Source of the DNA: Insulibacter thermoxylanivorax
GTDB lineage: Bacteria > Bacillota > Bacilli > Paenibacillales > DA-C8
Reading direction: 5' to 3'
NCBI RefSeq assembly: GCF_015472005.1
Contig: NZ_BMAQ01000019.1
Coordinates: 1-64,000, forward strand
DNA length: 64,000 nt
Shown: positions 27,926-36,923 of the stretch, piece by piece
How positions within the stretch are numbered: the first letter of the stretch is position 1
How the letters are laid out: every line of letters begins with the position of its first letter
Translations under genes and position numbers: made by a program
The notes under the pieces: model-generated
Seen by the model: the letters and a program-made list of their open reading frames with translations, nothing else
Told to the model about the DNA's origin: nothing
The model's database searches: none

Positions 27926-29614
27926 ATGAAAGGATCTACGCCCGGTACAGCCGTTCATGGGGGAACGCGTCTCATAAGAGGGGTCGCCGTCCTCGGTCTT
28001 GCGGCTGCCATCTCGAAGCTGCTTGGCACCCTGCAGAAGATCCCGCTGCAGAACTTGGCCGGAGACGAAGCCTACGGGATCTATTCAGCGGTATATCCCT
28101 TCTATGTGCTGGTCCTGTTCCTGGCCACCGCCGGTCTGCCCGCAGCGGTATCCAAACTGGTATCCGAGCAGGCGGCGCTTGGGAATTGGCGGGAAGCACG
28201 CAGGATCTATCGGCTGTCCTCCTATCTCTTAACCGGTACGGGCATCGCTGCCTTCCTCTTCTTATATGCCGGGGCAGGGCTTATCGCCTCTTGGATCGGC
28301 AGCGCCCAGGCAGAGCAAGCGCTGCGCAGCGTCTCTTACGCGCTGCTCATCGTTCCGCTGATGGCCGCGGGTCGCGGCTATTACCAAGGTTTGCAGAATA
28401 TGATCCCGACGGCTGTATCGCAGGTCGTGGAGCAGACAGTGCGCGTGGCAGTGATGATCGGCCTGCTCTTGTATCTGACCGGAGCGGGGGAGTCCAGCGG
28501 CACCATCGCCGCGGGAGCTGCCTTTGGCTCTGTTGCAGGCGCAGCAGCCGGGCTTGCGGTTATGCTCTGGATCGATATGCGGGATCGCCCGCGGCGCCTT
28601 GCCGGGATCCGAACAAGCAGCCGTGAGGCCCGCTTGCCGGCATCCGTCCTCATGCGCAGCATCATCCGTTATGCCATGCCGGTCGCCTTGGGATCGATCG
28701 TTGTCCCGATCATCAATATGATCGATTCCTTTACTCTGCCGCGGCTCTTGGTCATCTCCCAAGGATTAAGCGACAGTGAAGCGCTGCATGAATTCGGCAT
28801 CTATGCCCGCGGTCTGCCCTTGGTGCAGCTCGTCTCGATGCTGTTCAGCGCGATGTCGGCAGCCCTGGTGCCGTCCCTGTCCGAGGCGAAGGTGCAAGGG
28901 CAGGAGGAGATGGTGAGGCGCCGCGCGGATCTGACCCTATGGCTCACCTGGCTGATCGGCCTCGCTGCATCTGCTGGTCTTATGGCTGTGAGCTTGCCGG
29001 TGAACATCATGCTGTTCACGGATGCCAACGGCACGGTAACCATGATGATCGTCGCCTGGACGGCGGTCTTCAGTTCGCTGAATGTCGTATCTACAGCGAT
29101 CCTGCAAGGCATCAGTCAGGAGCGGCTGCCGGCGATCCATCTGCTTATCGCCGCCCTATTGAAAGTCATCCTGAACCTCCTTCTCATTCCCGTCCTGGGA
29201 ATTAACGGTGCTGCTTGGTCGGGTGTGGTCGCTTATGCCGCAGCGTCGCTCCTTAATATCCGAGCGATCATGAAGCATATCGGCTTAAGGCGGGGGATGA
29301 AAGAGGCAGCAGGCAAACCTCTCCTTGCTGTCATCACGATGGTGATCTGCGTCCTGATCGTCTACAGCGGTCTGACTTGGCTGGCGGTGGTGCTGGGAGC
29401 GGATGCGGAGGGAAGAGGATGGAATACGATCAGTGCCCTCGTGCTGATCCCGTTTGGAGCGGCTGTGTTCGGACTTGCCTCACTTGCGAGCGGGGCAATC
29501 GGCGCAGCCGAGCTTATGCTCTTGCCCGGCGCAGGCGAGAAATTGGTGCCGCTGCTGAGAAGGCTGCGGCTATTGCGAGGGGGACGTGAGGATTCGGCTG
29601 AGGATTCAGCATAG
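27926..29614 (+). CDS. SpoVB/YabM-like polysaccharide (lipid II-type) flippase family protein
   Basis: A multi-pass membrane protein of about 562 residues, with around 14 hydrophobic helices. It belongs to the MVF/PST transporter family, with RGVAVLGLAAAISKLLGTLQK at the N-terminus (split for description) and GDEAYGIYSAVYPFYVL. SpoVB, YtgP and YabM share this architecture and are linked to wall or cortex precursor export. I prefer ATG 27926; a GTG at 27914 overlaps the purine-rich site. Position matches yabM, between spoVT and mazG. Confidence 0.88.
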   Translation: MKGSTPGTAVHGGTRLIRGVAVLGLAAAISKLLGTLQKIPLQNLAGDEAYGIYSAVYPFYVLVLFLATAGLPAAVSKLVSEQAALGNWREARRIYRLSSYLLTGTGIAAFLFLYAGAGLIASWIGSAQAEQALRSVSYALLIVPLMAAGRGYYQGLQNMIPTAVSQVVEQTVRVAVMIGLLLYLTGAGESSGTIAAGAAFGSVAGAAAGLAVMLWIDMRDRPRRLAGIRTSSREARLPASVLMRSIIRYAMPVALGSIVVPIINMIDSFTLPRLLVISQGLSDSEALHEFGIYARGLPLVQLVSMLFSAMSAALVPSLSEAKVQGQEEMVRRRADLTLWLTWLIGLAASAGLMAVSLPVNIMLFTDANGTVTMMIVAWTAVFSSLNVVSTAILQGISQERLPAIHLLIAALLKVILNLLLIPVLGINGAAWSGVVAYAAASLLNIRAIMKHIGLRRGMKEAAGKPLLAVITMVICVLIVYSGLTWLAVVLGADAEGRGWNTISALVLIPFGAAVFGLASLASGAIGAAELMLLPGAGEKLVPLLRRLRLLRGGREDSAEDSA

Positions 29615-29648
29615 CAGAACATAGAGATGATCAGAGGAAGTGATGAAG

Positions 29649-31145
29649 ATGAGAGGATCGATTACCATCGCAGGGCTTGGCTCGGGCGATGAAACACAGC
29701 TGACGATCGGTGTATGGAGGCAGTTGGAACAAGCGGATCTTATCATGCTCCGCACTATGCATCATCCGGTGACGGAGTTTCTGAGGAGCAAGGGGATGCC
29801 GATCCGAAGTTTCGATCACCTCTATGAGGCCCATGATCAATTCCCCGATGTGTATCAGGCGATCGTTGATGAACTGGTGCGGCTTGCCTTGGAGGAGCCT
29901 GGACGCAAGATCGTCTATGCCGTCCCCGGTCACCCCCAGGTAGCGGAGGCAACGGTGCAGCTGCTGCGCGAACGGGCGCCTGAAGCGGGCATCGAGCTCA
30001 AGATCATCGGCGGGGAGAGTTTCCTGGATCAGGCCTTCCTAAGATTGGGATTTGATCCCCTGGACGGCTTCCAACTCATCGATGCGACGAACCTGGAGCG
30101 CGTGCAGTTTAACCCGCTGCAACACACGATCTTCGCTCAGGTGTATGACAGGATAATCGCCTCTGAGGTCAAGTTGACGCTGATGGAATGGCTGCCTGAT
30201 GATTATCCCGTCGTGGCCGCCCATGCCTTGGGTGTAGAGGAGCAGGAGAAGATCCAGAAGGTCCCGCTCTATGAATTGGATCGCATCGACGGATACGGCA
30301 ATCTGTCGCTGGTCTGGGTGCCGCGGGATGATGATGAGGAACTGCTTAGCCGCAGCTTCCAGAGGCTGCATGAGATCGTCGAGATCCTGCGCAGCCCCGA
30401 AGGCTGTCCTTGGGACCGCGAGCAGACGCATCAGAGCATCCGCAAGAATCTCATCGAGGAGACCTATGAAGTCCTGGAGACGATCGATGAGGATGATCCG
30501 GAGCATATGTGCGAGGAACTCGGCGACTTGCTGCTGCAGATCATGCTGCATGCCCAGATGGAGCAGGAAGCGGGCACGTTCAATATCTATGATGTGATCG
30601 AGGGTTTGAACCGGAAGCTGATCCGCAGACACCCGCATGTATTCGGTGATCTGTCCGCAGCTGATCCGGAAGCTGCGCTTCGCAATTGGGAATCCATGAA
30701 GCAAGAGGAGAAGCGCCAGACCGGCCGGGACCCGCAGCAGTTATCCGTTCTGTCCGGGATTCCGAAGGACCTGCCCGAACTGCTTAAGGCGCTCAAACTG
30801 CAGAAAAAAGCGGCGAAGGTCGGGTTCGATTGGGATCACATCCAAGGTGTGTTTGAGAAATTGAGCGAAGAATTGCAAGAGCTGCGCGAGGTGATAGATG
30901 CCCCGGGCAAGGAAGAACAACGGATGGAAGAATTGGGGGATCTGTTATTTGTCGTAGTGGTCTTGGCGCGATTCTTGAACGTAGATCCTGAAGAAGCGAT
31001 CGCTCGTGCGAATCGCAAGTTTGTCCAGCGCTTCACATACATCGAAGAACAGCTGCGTTTAAGAGGCAAGACTTTTGAACAGACTGACTTAACAGAAATG
31101 GAAGCTCTGTGGCAAGAAGCTAAATATCGGGTAAACAGGGATTGA
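29649..31145 (+). CDS. mazG: MazG nucleotide pyrophosphohydrolase fused to tetrapyrrole methylase domain (YabN)
   Basis: Two-domain protein of 498-501 residues. The N-terminal SAM-dependent methylase-like domain (1-230) shows ITIAGLGSGDETQLT and VYAVPGHPQVAE; the C-terminal MazG region shows EGCPWDREQTHQSIRKNLIEE and EELGDLLLQIMLHAQME, then a second copy EELGDLLFVVVVLARFLN. MazG hydrolyses abnormal NTPs. ATG 29649 has AGAGGAAG eight bases upstream; GTG 29640 and ATG 29643 are too close to it. It is followed by 182 bases and hup. Confidence 0.93.
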   Translation: MRGSITIAGLGSGDETQLTIGVWRQLEQADLIMLRTMHHPVTEFLRSKGMPIRSFDHLYEAHDQFPDVYQAIVDELVRLALEEPGRKIVYAVPGHPQVAEATVQLLRERAPEAGIELKIIGGESFLDQAFLRLGFDPLDGFQLIDATNLERVQFNPLQHTIFAQVYDRIIASEVKLTLMEWLPDDYPVVAAHALGVEEQEKIQKVPLYELDRIDGYGNLSLVWVPRDDDEELLSRSFQRLHEIVEILRSPEGCPWDREQTHQSIRKNLIEETYEVLETIDEDDPEHMCEELGDLLLQIMLHAQMEQEAGTFNIYDVIEGLNRKLIRRHPHVFGDLSAADPEAALRNWESMKQEEKRQTGRDPQQLSVLSGIPKDLPELLKALKLQKKAAKVGFDWDHIQGVFEKLSEELQELREVIDAPGKEEQRMEELGDLLFVVVVLARFLNVDPEEAIARANRKFVQRFTYIEEQLRLRGKTFEQTDLTEMEALWQEAKYRVNRD

Positions 31146-31327
31146 TAGGCGTATATCTCCGCTGATTTCATGATTTTCGTGAATAAAAATTTATCGAAAA
31201 CCGCCCCTGTAGCAGGATTTTCCTCGGCAAGGCAGAATACATAAAATCATGCGCAGCAAGTTTAATTTTCACACCTGTCCCAAGGTGCTGAAAAAGATTA
31301 AACCAATTATCAGGAGGTTTATGACAA

Positions 31328-31600
31328 ATGAACAAAACGGATCTGATCAACAACATCGCTGCGAAAAGCGGCATGACCAAAAAGGATGTTGAAACCGTAC
31401 TGAACGGACTGCTGGGTGAGATTACGGAAGCGCTCGCTAAAGGCGAGAAAGTACAACTGATCGGTTTTGGTACTTTCGAAACGCGCAACCGCTCCAGCCG
31501 TGTAGGCCGCAACCCGCAAACAGGCAAGAGTATTACGATCCCGGCTACGAAGGTCCCGGCGTTCAAGGCGGGCAACAAACTCAAAGAAGCGGTTAAATAA
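31328..31600 (+). CDS. hup: HU-family DNA-binding protein
   Basis: A 90-residue histone-like protein. It begins MNKTDLINNIAAKSGMTKKD and has GFGTFETRNRSSRVGRNPQTG and the beta-arm ending KVPAFKAGNKLKEAVK (each shown in part). HU compacts and bends DNA as a dimer. AGGAGG lies ten bases before the ATG. Its TAA stop shares one base with the ATG of rqcP (TAATG). The gene is not at this locus in B. subtilis. Confidence 0.96.
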   Translation: MNKTDLINNIAAKSGMTKKDVETVLNGLLGEITEALAKGEKVQLIGFGTFETRNRSSRVGRNPQTGKSITIPATKVPAFKAGNKLKEAVK

Positions 31601-31860
31601 TGCGACTGGACAAATTTCTTAAGGTCTCTCGCCTCATCAAAAGGCGCACCGTTGCCAAGGAGGTAACCGAACAGGGCCGCGTATGGCTTAACGGCCGCGA
31701 AGCGAAGCCCAGTGCTTCCGTTAAGCCGGGAGATGAACTCAAGATTCAGTTCGGTCAGAAGCTGGTGACGGTCCGCGTGGAGCGGGTCGCCGACTCGGTG
31801 CGCAAGGAAGAAGCCGGCGAGATGTACACGATCCTTAAGGAAGAGGGAATCGGTTCATAG
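31600..31860 (+). CDS. rqcP: RNA-binding S4 protein RqcP (YabO)
   Basis: RqcP works with RqcH on stalled 50S subunits to add C-terminal alanine tails in ribosome quality control. The 86-residue S4 domain reads MRLDKFLKVSRLIKRRTVAK, then EVTEQGRVWLNGREAKPS and VKPGDELKIQFG. The start overlaps the hup stop, with no independent ribosome binding site visible beyond hup codons, so it is probably translated by coupling. The stop lies inside its own terminator. Confidence 0.94.
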   Translation: MRLDKFLKVSRLIKRRTVAKEVTEQGRVWLNGREAKPSASVKPGDELKIQFGQKLVTVRVERVADSVRKEEAGEMYTILKEEGIGS

Positions 31861-31882
31861 AAGAACCGGTTCCTTTTTTTTG
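31846..31882 (+). terminator. Terminator overlapping the rqcP 3' end
   Basis: GGAATCGGTTC (inside rqcP) pairs with GAACCGGTTCC (one G-U), followed by a T8 run. The rqcP TAG lies in the loop. Confidence 0.85.
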
Positions 31883-31945
31883 TGGTGATAGTTCTAATTG
31901 AACACCTGTCCTCATAAGTTACTGATAAGAGGAGGGGTACAGGCC

Positions 31946-32227
31946 ATGATCGATCAAGGGAAGAGCAAGCGACAAGAGATCAAGATGTTGAACCGCAAGC
32001 TGCTGGAGATCTCCGGCGTGCTGAATGTCGAGAGCTTCGACAGCGAGGAATTCTTGTTGGAGACGGAGTGCGGCTTTCTGACGATACGCGGGTCCAATCT
32101 GCATATCAAGAATCTCAACCTGGAGCAGGGGCTGGTCGCGATCGAGGGCTTAGTGAACGATCTGACCTATCTGGACGCCCATGCCCCCGGCAAATCATCG
32201 GGATTCTTCGGTAAGTTGTTCAAGTGA
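31946..32227 (+). CDS. yabP: Sporulation protein YabP
   Basis: A 93-residue protein of the YabP family, expressed during sporulation in B. subtilis and lying in an operon with yabQ. It has the family segment KMLNRKLLEISGVLNVESFD and TECGFLTIRGSNLHIKNLNLE (partly). ATG 31946 follows AAGAGGAGGGG. No enzyme motif. The stop overlaps the start of yabQ (GTGA). Confidence 0.88.
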   Translation: MIDQGKSKRQEIKMLNRKLLEISGVLNVESFDSEEFLLETECGFLTIRGSNLHIKNLNLEQGLVAIEGLVNDLTYLDAHAPGKSSGFFGKLFK

Positions 32228-32790
32228 GCCTGAATACACAATTCATCACTCTATGGATGATGTTCGTCAGCGGCTGCATGCTGGGCGGCATCCTCGATTG
32301 CTACCGCGTCCTCTCGGGACAGCTGCACCTTAAGCGATGGTTGATCCCGTTGTTCGATGTCCTGTACTGGTTAACCGCCATGGTGCTTGTCTTCCGCATC
32401 CTGTATTGGAGCAATTTCGGCGAAGTCCGGTTATTCATCTTCCTCGGACTGATCGCCGGGGCAGCGGTGTACTATGCCTTGTTCAGCAGGCACTTCATCC
32501 GCTTGTTCCGTCTCATCCTTAGGTGGCTTGCTGCATGCTGGCGCTTCATAGTACATTTCTTCCGCATCTTCGTCATCACGCCGATGGTTTACATCAGCCG
32601 TATTGTCTTGGCTGTAGTGATGTTTTTTGGCACAGCCTCTATTTTATTGGGGAAATTTGTGCTACAATTGGTATACCCGCTGTGGAAAATCTTGCGCCGA
32701 TCGTTGCAGCATCTGATGAGGATCACATGGCTTCGTGCAGCGGCCAAACAACTTCGCGCCAAGATATCCCAATTTAGGCGAAGGTCATAG
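32224..32790 (+). CDS. yabQ: Spore cortex biosynthesis protein YabQ
   Basis: A membrane protein of 188 residues with about four or five hydrophobic segments, starting LNTQFITLWMMFVSGCMLGG and including LLGKFVLQLVYPLWKIL. YabQ is needed for spore cortex formation and sits in the outer forespore membrane. The GTG start overlaps the yabP TGA, a typical coupled arrangement. Confidence 0.85.
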   Translation: MSLNTQFITLWMMFVSGCMLGGILDCYRVLSGQLHLKRWLIPLFDVLYWLTAMVLVFRILYWSNFGEVRLFIFLGLIAGAAVYYALFSRHFIRLFRLILRWLAACWRFIVHFFRIFVITPMVYISRIVLAVVMFFGTASILLGKFVLQLVYPLWKILRRSLQHLMRITWLRAAAKQLRAKISQFRRRS

Positions 32791-32804
32791 GAGGCGTGAA
32801 AGCG

Positions 32805-33137
32805 ATGCCTGCAGACTATACATATAATAGCCGCAGGACCGTGGAGCGAACCGGCAGCAACAAGGGGAAGAAGCGCCGTATTCGGCTGTTCTTGACAATT
32901 CTGCTTGGTTTCATGGTATGGGCAGGATTCACGATATATGATCAATATACCCTTGCACAGGCCAAAGCGGAACAATTGATCGAAACGGAACAGAAGCTGG
33001 CCGAGATTCGTCAGCTGAATGCCGAATATAAACGTGAGATTGAACGTCTGAAGGATCCGGAATATATCGAACAGAGGATCTACAAGGATCTGCAGATGAA
33101 GAGGGACGGAGAAACCCTGTACCACGTTTATCCATAG
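32805..33137 (+). CDS. divIC: Cell division protein DivIC (FtsB-like)
   Basis: DivIC pairs with FtsL and DivIB at the division septum. The 110-residue protein has a basic N-terminus, one transmembrane helix (LFLTILLGFMVWAGFTIYD) and a coiled coil (QAKAEQLIETEQKLAEIRQL) ending in KDPEYIEQRIYKDLQM. ATG 32805 has AGGAGG ten bases upstream. Confidence 0.93.
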   Translation: MPADYTYNSRRTVERTGSNKGKKRRIRLFLTILLGFMVWAGFTIYDQYTLAQAKAEQLIETEQKLAEIRQLNAEYKREIERLKDPEYIEQRIYKDLQMKRDGETLYHVYP

Positions 33138-33183
33138 GCTTCCTGAAGCACCGTGTGCGAATGCCCAAGGGATAAGTTTAGCA

Positions 33184-33212
33184 TTGACCGTGAAGTCCCC
33201 TTCGGTTATAAT
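33184..33212 (+). promoter_or_regulatory. Sigma-A promoter of yabR
   Basis: TTGACC, 17 bases, TATAAT, 60 bases before the yabR start. Confidence 0.7.
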
Positions 33213-33271
33213 CGGCATAACATGATCATAGTGATCTATTGAGGCATTCCAAGGGAGGAACATCTGATTTT

Positions 33272-33721
33272 ATGGCAATTGAAGTTGGCACGAAGTTACA
33301 GGGCAAGGTGACGGGGATTACCCATTTTGGAGCGTTCGTGGAGCTCGCGGGGGGTGTCACCGGACTCGTGCATATATCGGAAGTGGCGGACAACTACGTC
33401 AAAGACGTGAACGACCACTTGAAGATTAATGACGTCGTAACGGTTAAAGTCATCAATGTGGACAAAGACGGCAAGATTGGTCTCTCGATCAAACAAGCCG
33501 CAGACAGACCAGTCAGCGACAGACGTCCTCCTTCCAACGATAGAAAGCCTTACGGTGATCGGAAGCCCTATCGAGATCGATTTGGCGGAAGCCGGATGGA
33601 TGCCAAACTATCGTTCGAAGACAAGATGTCTAAGTTTCTCAAGGACAGTGAAGAACGAATCTCTTCCTTACGGAAACATACCGATTCGAAACGAGGCGGT
33701 CGAGGTTCTAGACGTTATTAA
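33272..33721 (+). CDS. yabR: S1 RNA-binding domain protein YabR
   Basis: One S1 domain covers the first 75 residues: GTKLQGKVTGITHFGAFVEL, GLVHISEVADNYVKDV and GKIGLSIKQA. The C-terminal half is basic and low-complexity (repeated DRKPYGDRKPYRDR). S1 proteins bind RNA; the target here is unknown. At 149 residues it is slightly longer than in B. subtilis, through the basic tail. GGGAGG lies 14 bases upstream, rather far. Confidence 0.88.
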   Translation: MAIEVGTKLQGKVTGITHFGAFVELAGGVTGLVHISEVADNYVKDVNDHLKINDVVTVKVINVDKDGKIGLSIKQAADRPVSDRRPPSNDRKPYGDRKPYRDRFGGSRMDAKLSFEDKMSKFLKDSEERISSLRKHTDSKRGGRGSRRY

Positions 33722-33760
33722 GGAACCGTCCGTAATATTCTAATTAATCAAGGACTTGCG

Positions 33761-33793
33761 AAGCCGATTCCCTCAACCGGGGATCGGCTTTTT
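33761..33793 (+). terminator. Terminator after yabR
   Basis: AAGCCGATTCCC and GGGGATCGGCTT pair, followed by TTTT. From here to about 34060 I see no gene; AT/GC mixed spacer upstream of spoIIE. Confidence 0.85.
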
Positions 33794-34059
33794 GTATGTT
33801 CATCTGCAGGTCGAATGGATGCACCGCTGCAGAGAAGACATGTCGAGGAAGATGAATCCTTCGACTAGTTCGTACGTGATATGAGGTATTTCATGCTTGT
33901 TCTTGCCCGCTTGCTGCAGCGGTTATCCTTCGTATGCTCTGCACATGTGTTGTACGAGGAAGCCATGAAGTGCATCCACCATGCTTCCTCCGCTCTTGAC
34001 TGAGGGATGCAGAGGAAGCGGGATCTTGTCGGAAACTTTTTCTATCCCGGCAACGCATT

Positions 34060-34093
34060 GTGACAAACTTCTAATTCTAGGCCGTTCTATAAT
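34060..34093 (+). promoter_or_regulatory. Candidate Spo0A-type long-spacer promoter of spoIIE
   Basis: GTGACA (5/6 to TTGACA) is followed after 22 bases by a perfect TATAAT. Long-spacer sigma-A promoters of this kind drive spoIIE and spoIIG in B. subtilis under Spo0A~P. TGACAAA at 34061 and TGTCGGA at 34027 resemble the 0A box TGTCGAA imperfectly. Inference from gene identity. Confidence 0.5.
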
Positions 34094-34130
34094 AGGGGGC
34101 ACACGAATATATATGTAGGTGGTGCTTCCC

Positions 34131-34215
34131 ATGATGCTGAGATGGAACGGCTGGAGCAAACAAGGTTCGCAGATGGATCCGATACGAAGCAGGGCGGACA
34201 ACCGATGGGGGGGAT
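34131..34215 (+). other. spoIIE: Probable out-of-frame N-terminus of SpoIIE
   Basis: ATG 34131, after GTAGGTGGTG, opens a frame starting MMLRWNGWSKQGSQMDPIRS. It runs into a G7 tract at 34207-34213. Removing one G joins it to the spoIIE frame and gives an N-terminal cytosolic stretch of B. subtilis-like length before the first membrane helix. Confidence 0.6.
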
Positions 34216-36642
34216 ATGCTCGTCAGAAGCAGGTTCGTCCAAGCCGTTGCCGCCCGCAGATGGTCGATATTATTGGTCTTGATGGCTTTGCTGCTGGGCA
34301 GAGCTGTGATATTGGATGAACTCGCGCCTTTCGCGCTTGCCTTCTTCGGCGTCGTGTACTTCCTGCGGCGGGATGTGATCTTCTGGGCGGCTGCGGCGCT
34401 GCTCCTCGGCAGTGTGTTCTCGCTCTCCAGCGCCGGTTTGGAACTGCGGACGGGCATGCTGGCGGCGGAGCTGCTGGTCTTCCTCGCCATCCAGCGCAGT
34501 TTGGAGAACTTCGGCAAAGCGGATCCCGCCTATGCGCCGATTCTGGTCTTCGTCTCTTCTTTCTTTGTGGATTTCGTTGCAAGTGTGATGCAGACGCAGG
34601 TTTCTTGGTACGGACTTCTGATGGGCGGGGTAGAAGCGGGGCTTGGTTTCATCCTGACGCTCATCTTCCTGCAGGCGATCCCTGTCTTCACGATGACGCG
34701 CCGGCATTATCAACTGAAGAATGAGGAGATCATCTGCTTGATCATCTTGCTGGGATCGATGATGACGGGGACGGTGGGCTGGTTGATCGCGGGTACGGTG
34801 TCCATCGAGCATATTTTCTCCAGACTGCTAATCCTCATCTTCGCGCTGGTCGGCGGAGCTCCGCTGGGTGCGTCCGTTGGTGTCGTCACCGGTTTGATCC
34901 TAAGCTTAGCCAGTCCGGATGCCGTCTACCAGATCGGCCTGCTGGCTTTCTCCGGAATGCTGGCCGGACTCCTGCGCGAAGGTCGGAGAGCGGCGGTGTC
35001 CTTCGGTCTGCTGCTCGGTTCGATGATCCTTACTTTCTATATCAGTGAGCAAGGACAGCTCTTGCATTCAACCCTGGAATCCCTCATCGCCATCGCCGTC
35101 TTCCTCCTGCTTCCGCGCAGTTTGCTGGATACCGTGGCGAAGTATGTGCCCGGGACACAGCAGAACATAAAATCGCACTATGACTACGTGAAGCGGGTGC
35201 GGGAGATCACAGCTTCCCGCGTCCACCAGTTCTCTGAAGTGTTTCGGCAGCTGTCCCACAGCTTCCGTCCGCCGGCTGAGGAACTGATGGTGAAGAAGGA
35301 GGCCAGGGCCGAACAGTATATGAACCATGTGGCGGAACGGGCGTGTGCGAACTGCTTCCGGCGGCAGCGGTGCTGGGAACGGAACTTTGATCAGACTTAT
35401 CAATGCATGACAGAGATGTTAAACAGCGTGGAATCCGCACTGGATCGGGATCAGCGCTCCCTGCGTCCGGAGTGGCGCGATGCTTGCATCAAGGCGGAGA
35501 CAGTATGGGAGATCATGAAAGAGAAGTACGCGCAGGAGCTGCATGACTTGCACTGGCGCAAGCAGATCCAAGAGAGCCGGCTGCTCGTCGCAGAGCAGCT
35601 GCACGGCGTCTCGCAAGTCATGGAGGACTTAGCGAATGAGATCAAGCGAGAAGGCCAGGAATTGTTCCTGCAGGAGGAACAGATTCGCCAGACCTTGGAG
35701 GAGCTCGGGCTGTCCATCCGCGGCATCGACATCATCAGCCTGGAAGAAGGAAACGTGGAGATCGAGATCATCCATCAATATCACAAGGGATTGGATGAGT
35801 GCCGGAAGATCATCGCCCCGCTTCTTTCCGATATATTAGGCGAGAATATCGCGGTGAAGAAGGAAACCTATTCCGGGATTGAAGAAGGTTGCTATACGGT
35901 ATTGTTCGGTTCGGCGAAGGAATATGAGATTGAGACGGGGATCGCCGGGGCGGCGAAGGGCGGAGGCTTGCTTTCCGGTGACAGCTTCAGCACGGTGGAA
36001 CTCGGCAACGGCAAGTTTGCAGTTGCCCTAAGCGACGGCATGGGCAATGGAGAGCGGGCTAAGATGGAGAGCAGCGCGGCGTTGATGATCCTGCAGCAGT
36101 TGCTGCAATCGGGAATGGATGAAGAGCTGGCGATCAAGTCCGTGAATTCCGTCCTGCTCCTGCGGTCTTCGGAGGAGATGTTCGCGACGATCGACGTGGC
36201 CCTGATCGATCAGTACAGCGCTCATACGACGTTTCTGAAGACGGGTTCGACGCCGAGCTTCATCAAGCGGGGAGAAGAGGTTCTGACGATCTCCGCGAAT
36301 AATCTGCCGATCGGCATCCTTCAGGATATCGAAATCGATCTGATCCGCCTGCAGCTCATGCCGGGGGATACGCTCATCATGTTGACCGACGGCATCTATG
36401 ATGCCCCGGGGCCGGCGGTGAACAAAGAGCTGTGGCTCAAACGGATGATCCAGGAGATCCAGGCAGAAGATCCGCAGGACTTTGCGGACCTCCTGCTGGA
36501 GAAGGTCGTGCGTTACCATCAAGGTGAGATCAAGGATGATATGACCGTCGTCGTGGCGAGCATCGAGAAGTACAAACCGGAGTGGGCGACCTTCCGGCTG
36601 CCCAACGCACCTCAGATTGAACGCCCGAAGACGGTTAGTTAA
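34216..36642 (+). CDS. spoIIE: Stage II sporulation protein E (PP2C phosphatase)
   Basis: SpoIIE dephosphorylates SpoIIAA at the polar septum and so releases sigma-F in the forespore. The reading frame covers about ten transmembrane helices (residues 15-310, beginning ILLVLMALLLGRAVILDEL), a central regulatory region with a Cys cluster (ACANCFRRQRCWE), and a C-terminal PP2C domain with VALSDGMGNGERAKMESS and MLTDGIYDAPGP. The ATG at 34216 overlaps a G-run and lacks proper spacing; the natural N-terminus is probably the upstream frame (34131-34215). See findings on the frameshift. 808 residues in this frame. Confidence 0.93.
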   Translation: MLVRSRFVQAVAARRWSILLVLMALLLGRAVILDELAPFALAFFGVVYFLRRDVIFWAAAALLLGSVFSLSSAGLELRTGMLAAELLVFLAIQRSLENFGKADPAYAPILVFVSSFFVDFVASVMQTQVSWYGLLMGGVEAGLGFILTLIFLQAIPVFTMTRRHYQLKNEEIICLIILLGSMMTGTVGWLIAGTVSIEHIFSRLLILIFALVGGAPLGASVGVVTGLILSLASPDAVYQIGLLAFSGMLAGLLREGRRAAVSFGLLLGSMILTFYISEQGQLLHSTLESLIAIAVFLLLPRSLLDTVAKYVPGTQQNIKSHYDYVKRVREITASRVHQFSEVFRQLSHSFRPPAEELMVKKEARAEQYMNHVAERACANCFRRQRCWERNFDQTYQCMTEMLNSVESALDRDQRSLRPEWRDACIKAETVWEIMKEKYAQELHDLHWRKQIQESRLLVAEQLHGVSQVMEDLANEIKREGQELFLQEEQIRQTLEELGLSIRGIDIISLEEGNVEIEIIHQYHKGLDECRKIIAPLLSDILGENIAVKKETYSGIEEGCYTVLFGSAKEYEIETGIAGAAKGGGLLSGDSFSTVELGNGKFAVALSDGMGNGERAKMESSAALMILQQLLQSGMDEELAIKSVNSVLLLRSSEEMFATIDVALIDQYSAHTTFLKTGSTPSFIKRGEEVLTISANNLPIGILQDIEIDLIRLQLMPGDTLIMLTDGIYDAPGPAVNKELWLKRMIQEIQAEDPQDFADLLLEKVVRYHQGEIKDDMTVVVASIEKYKPEWATFRLPNAPQIERPKTVS

Positions 36643-36923
36643 CCTGCGCGCAGCGCTTGCCGCGGTCCGGCAGCGGTGTCTCAGCAGCGGCATTGATGGG
36701 GGCTTGATCACAGGCGGAGTCCGCATGGGCTTCGCCTTCTGCTTGTCTATGCTGATGCACGCTCTCTGTGCGCGGTGCCGGGATGCTGCTTTGGATTCAG
36801 CCGTTTGCACAACCTTCGCTGATGTTGCACCAAGTCCGCTCAGGGTCAGGGAATGAAGGGATAAAGATCCATGATTTTGGCGAGACTGTTACTAGATTCA
36901 GATTGCTAGAAAAAAGAGGGTGT

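Noticed and set aside
33923-34201. Minus-strand reading in the yabR-spoIIE gap
   Set aside because: No site, no motif, and it overlaps the spoIIE promoter region.
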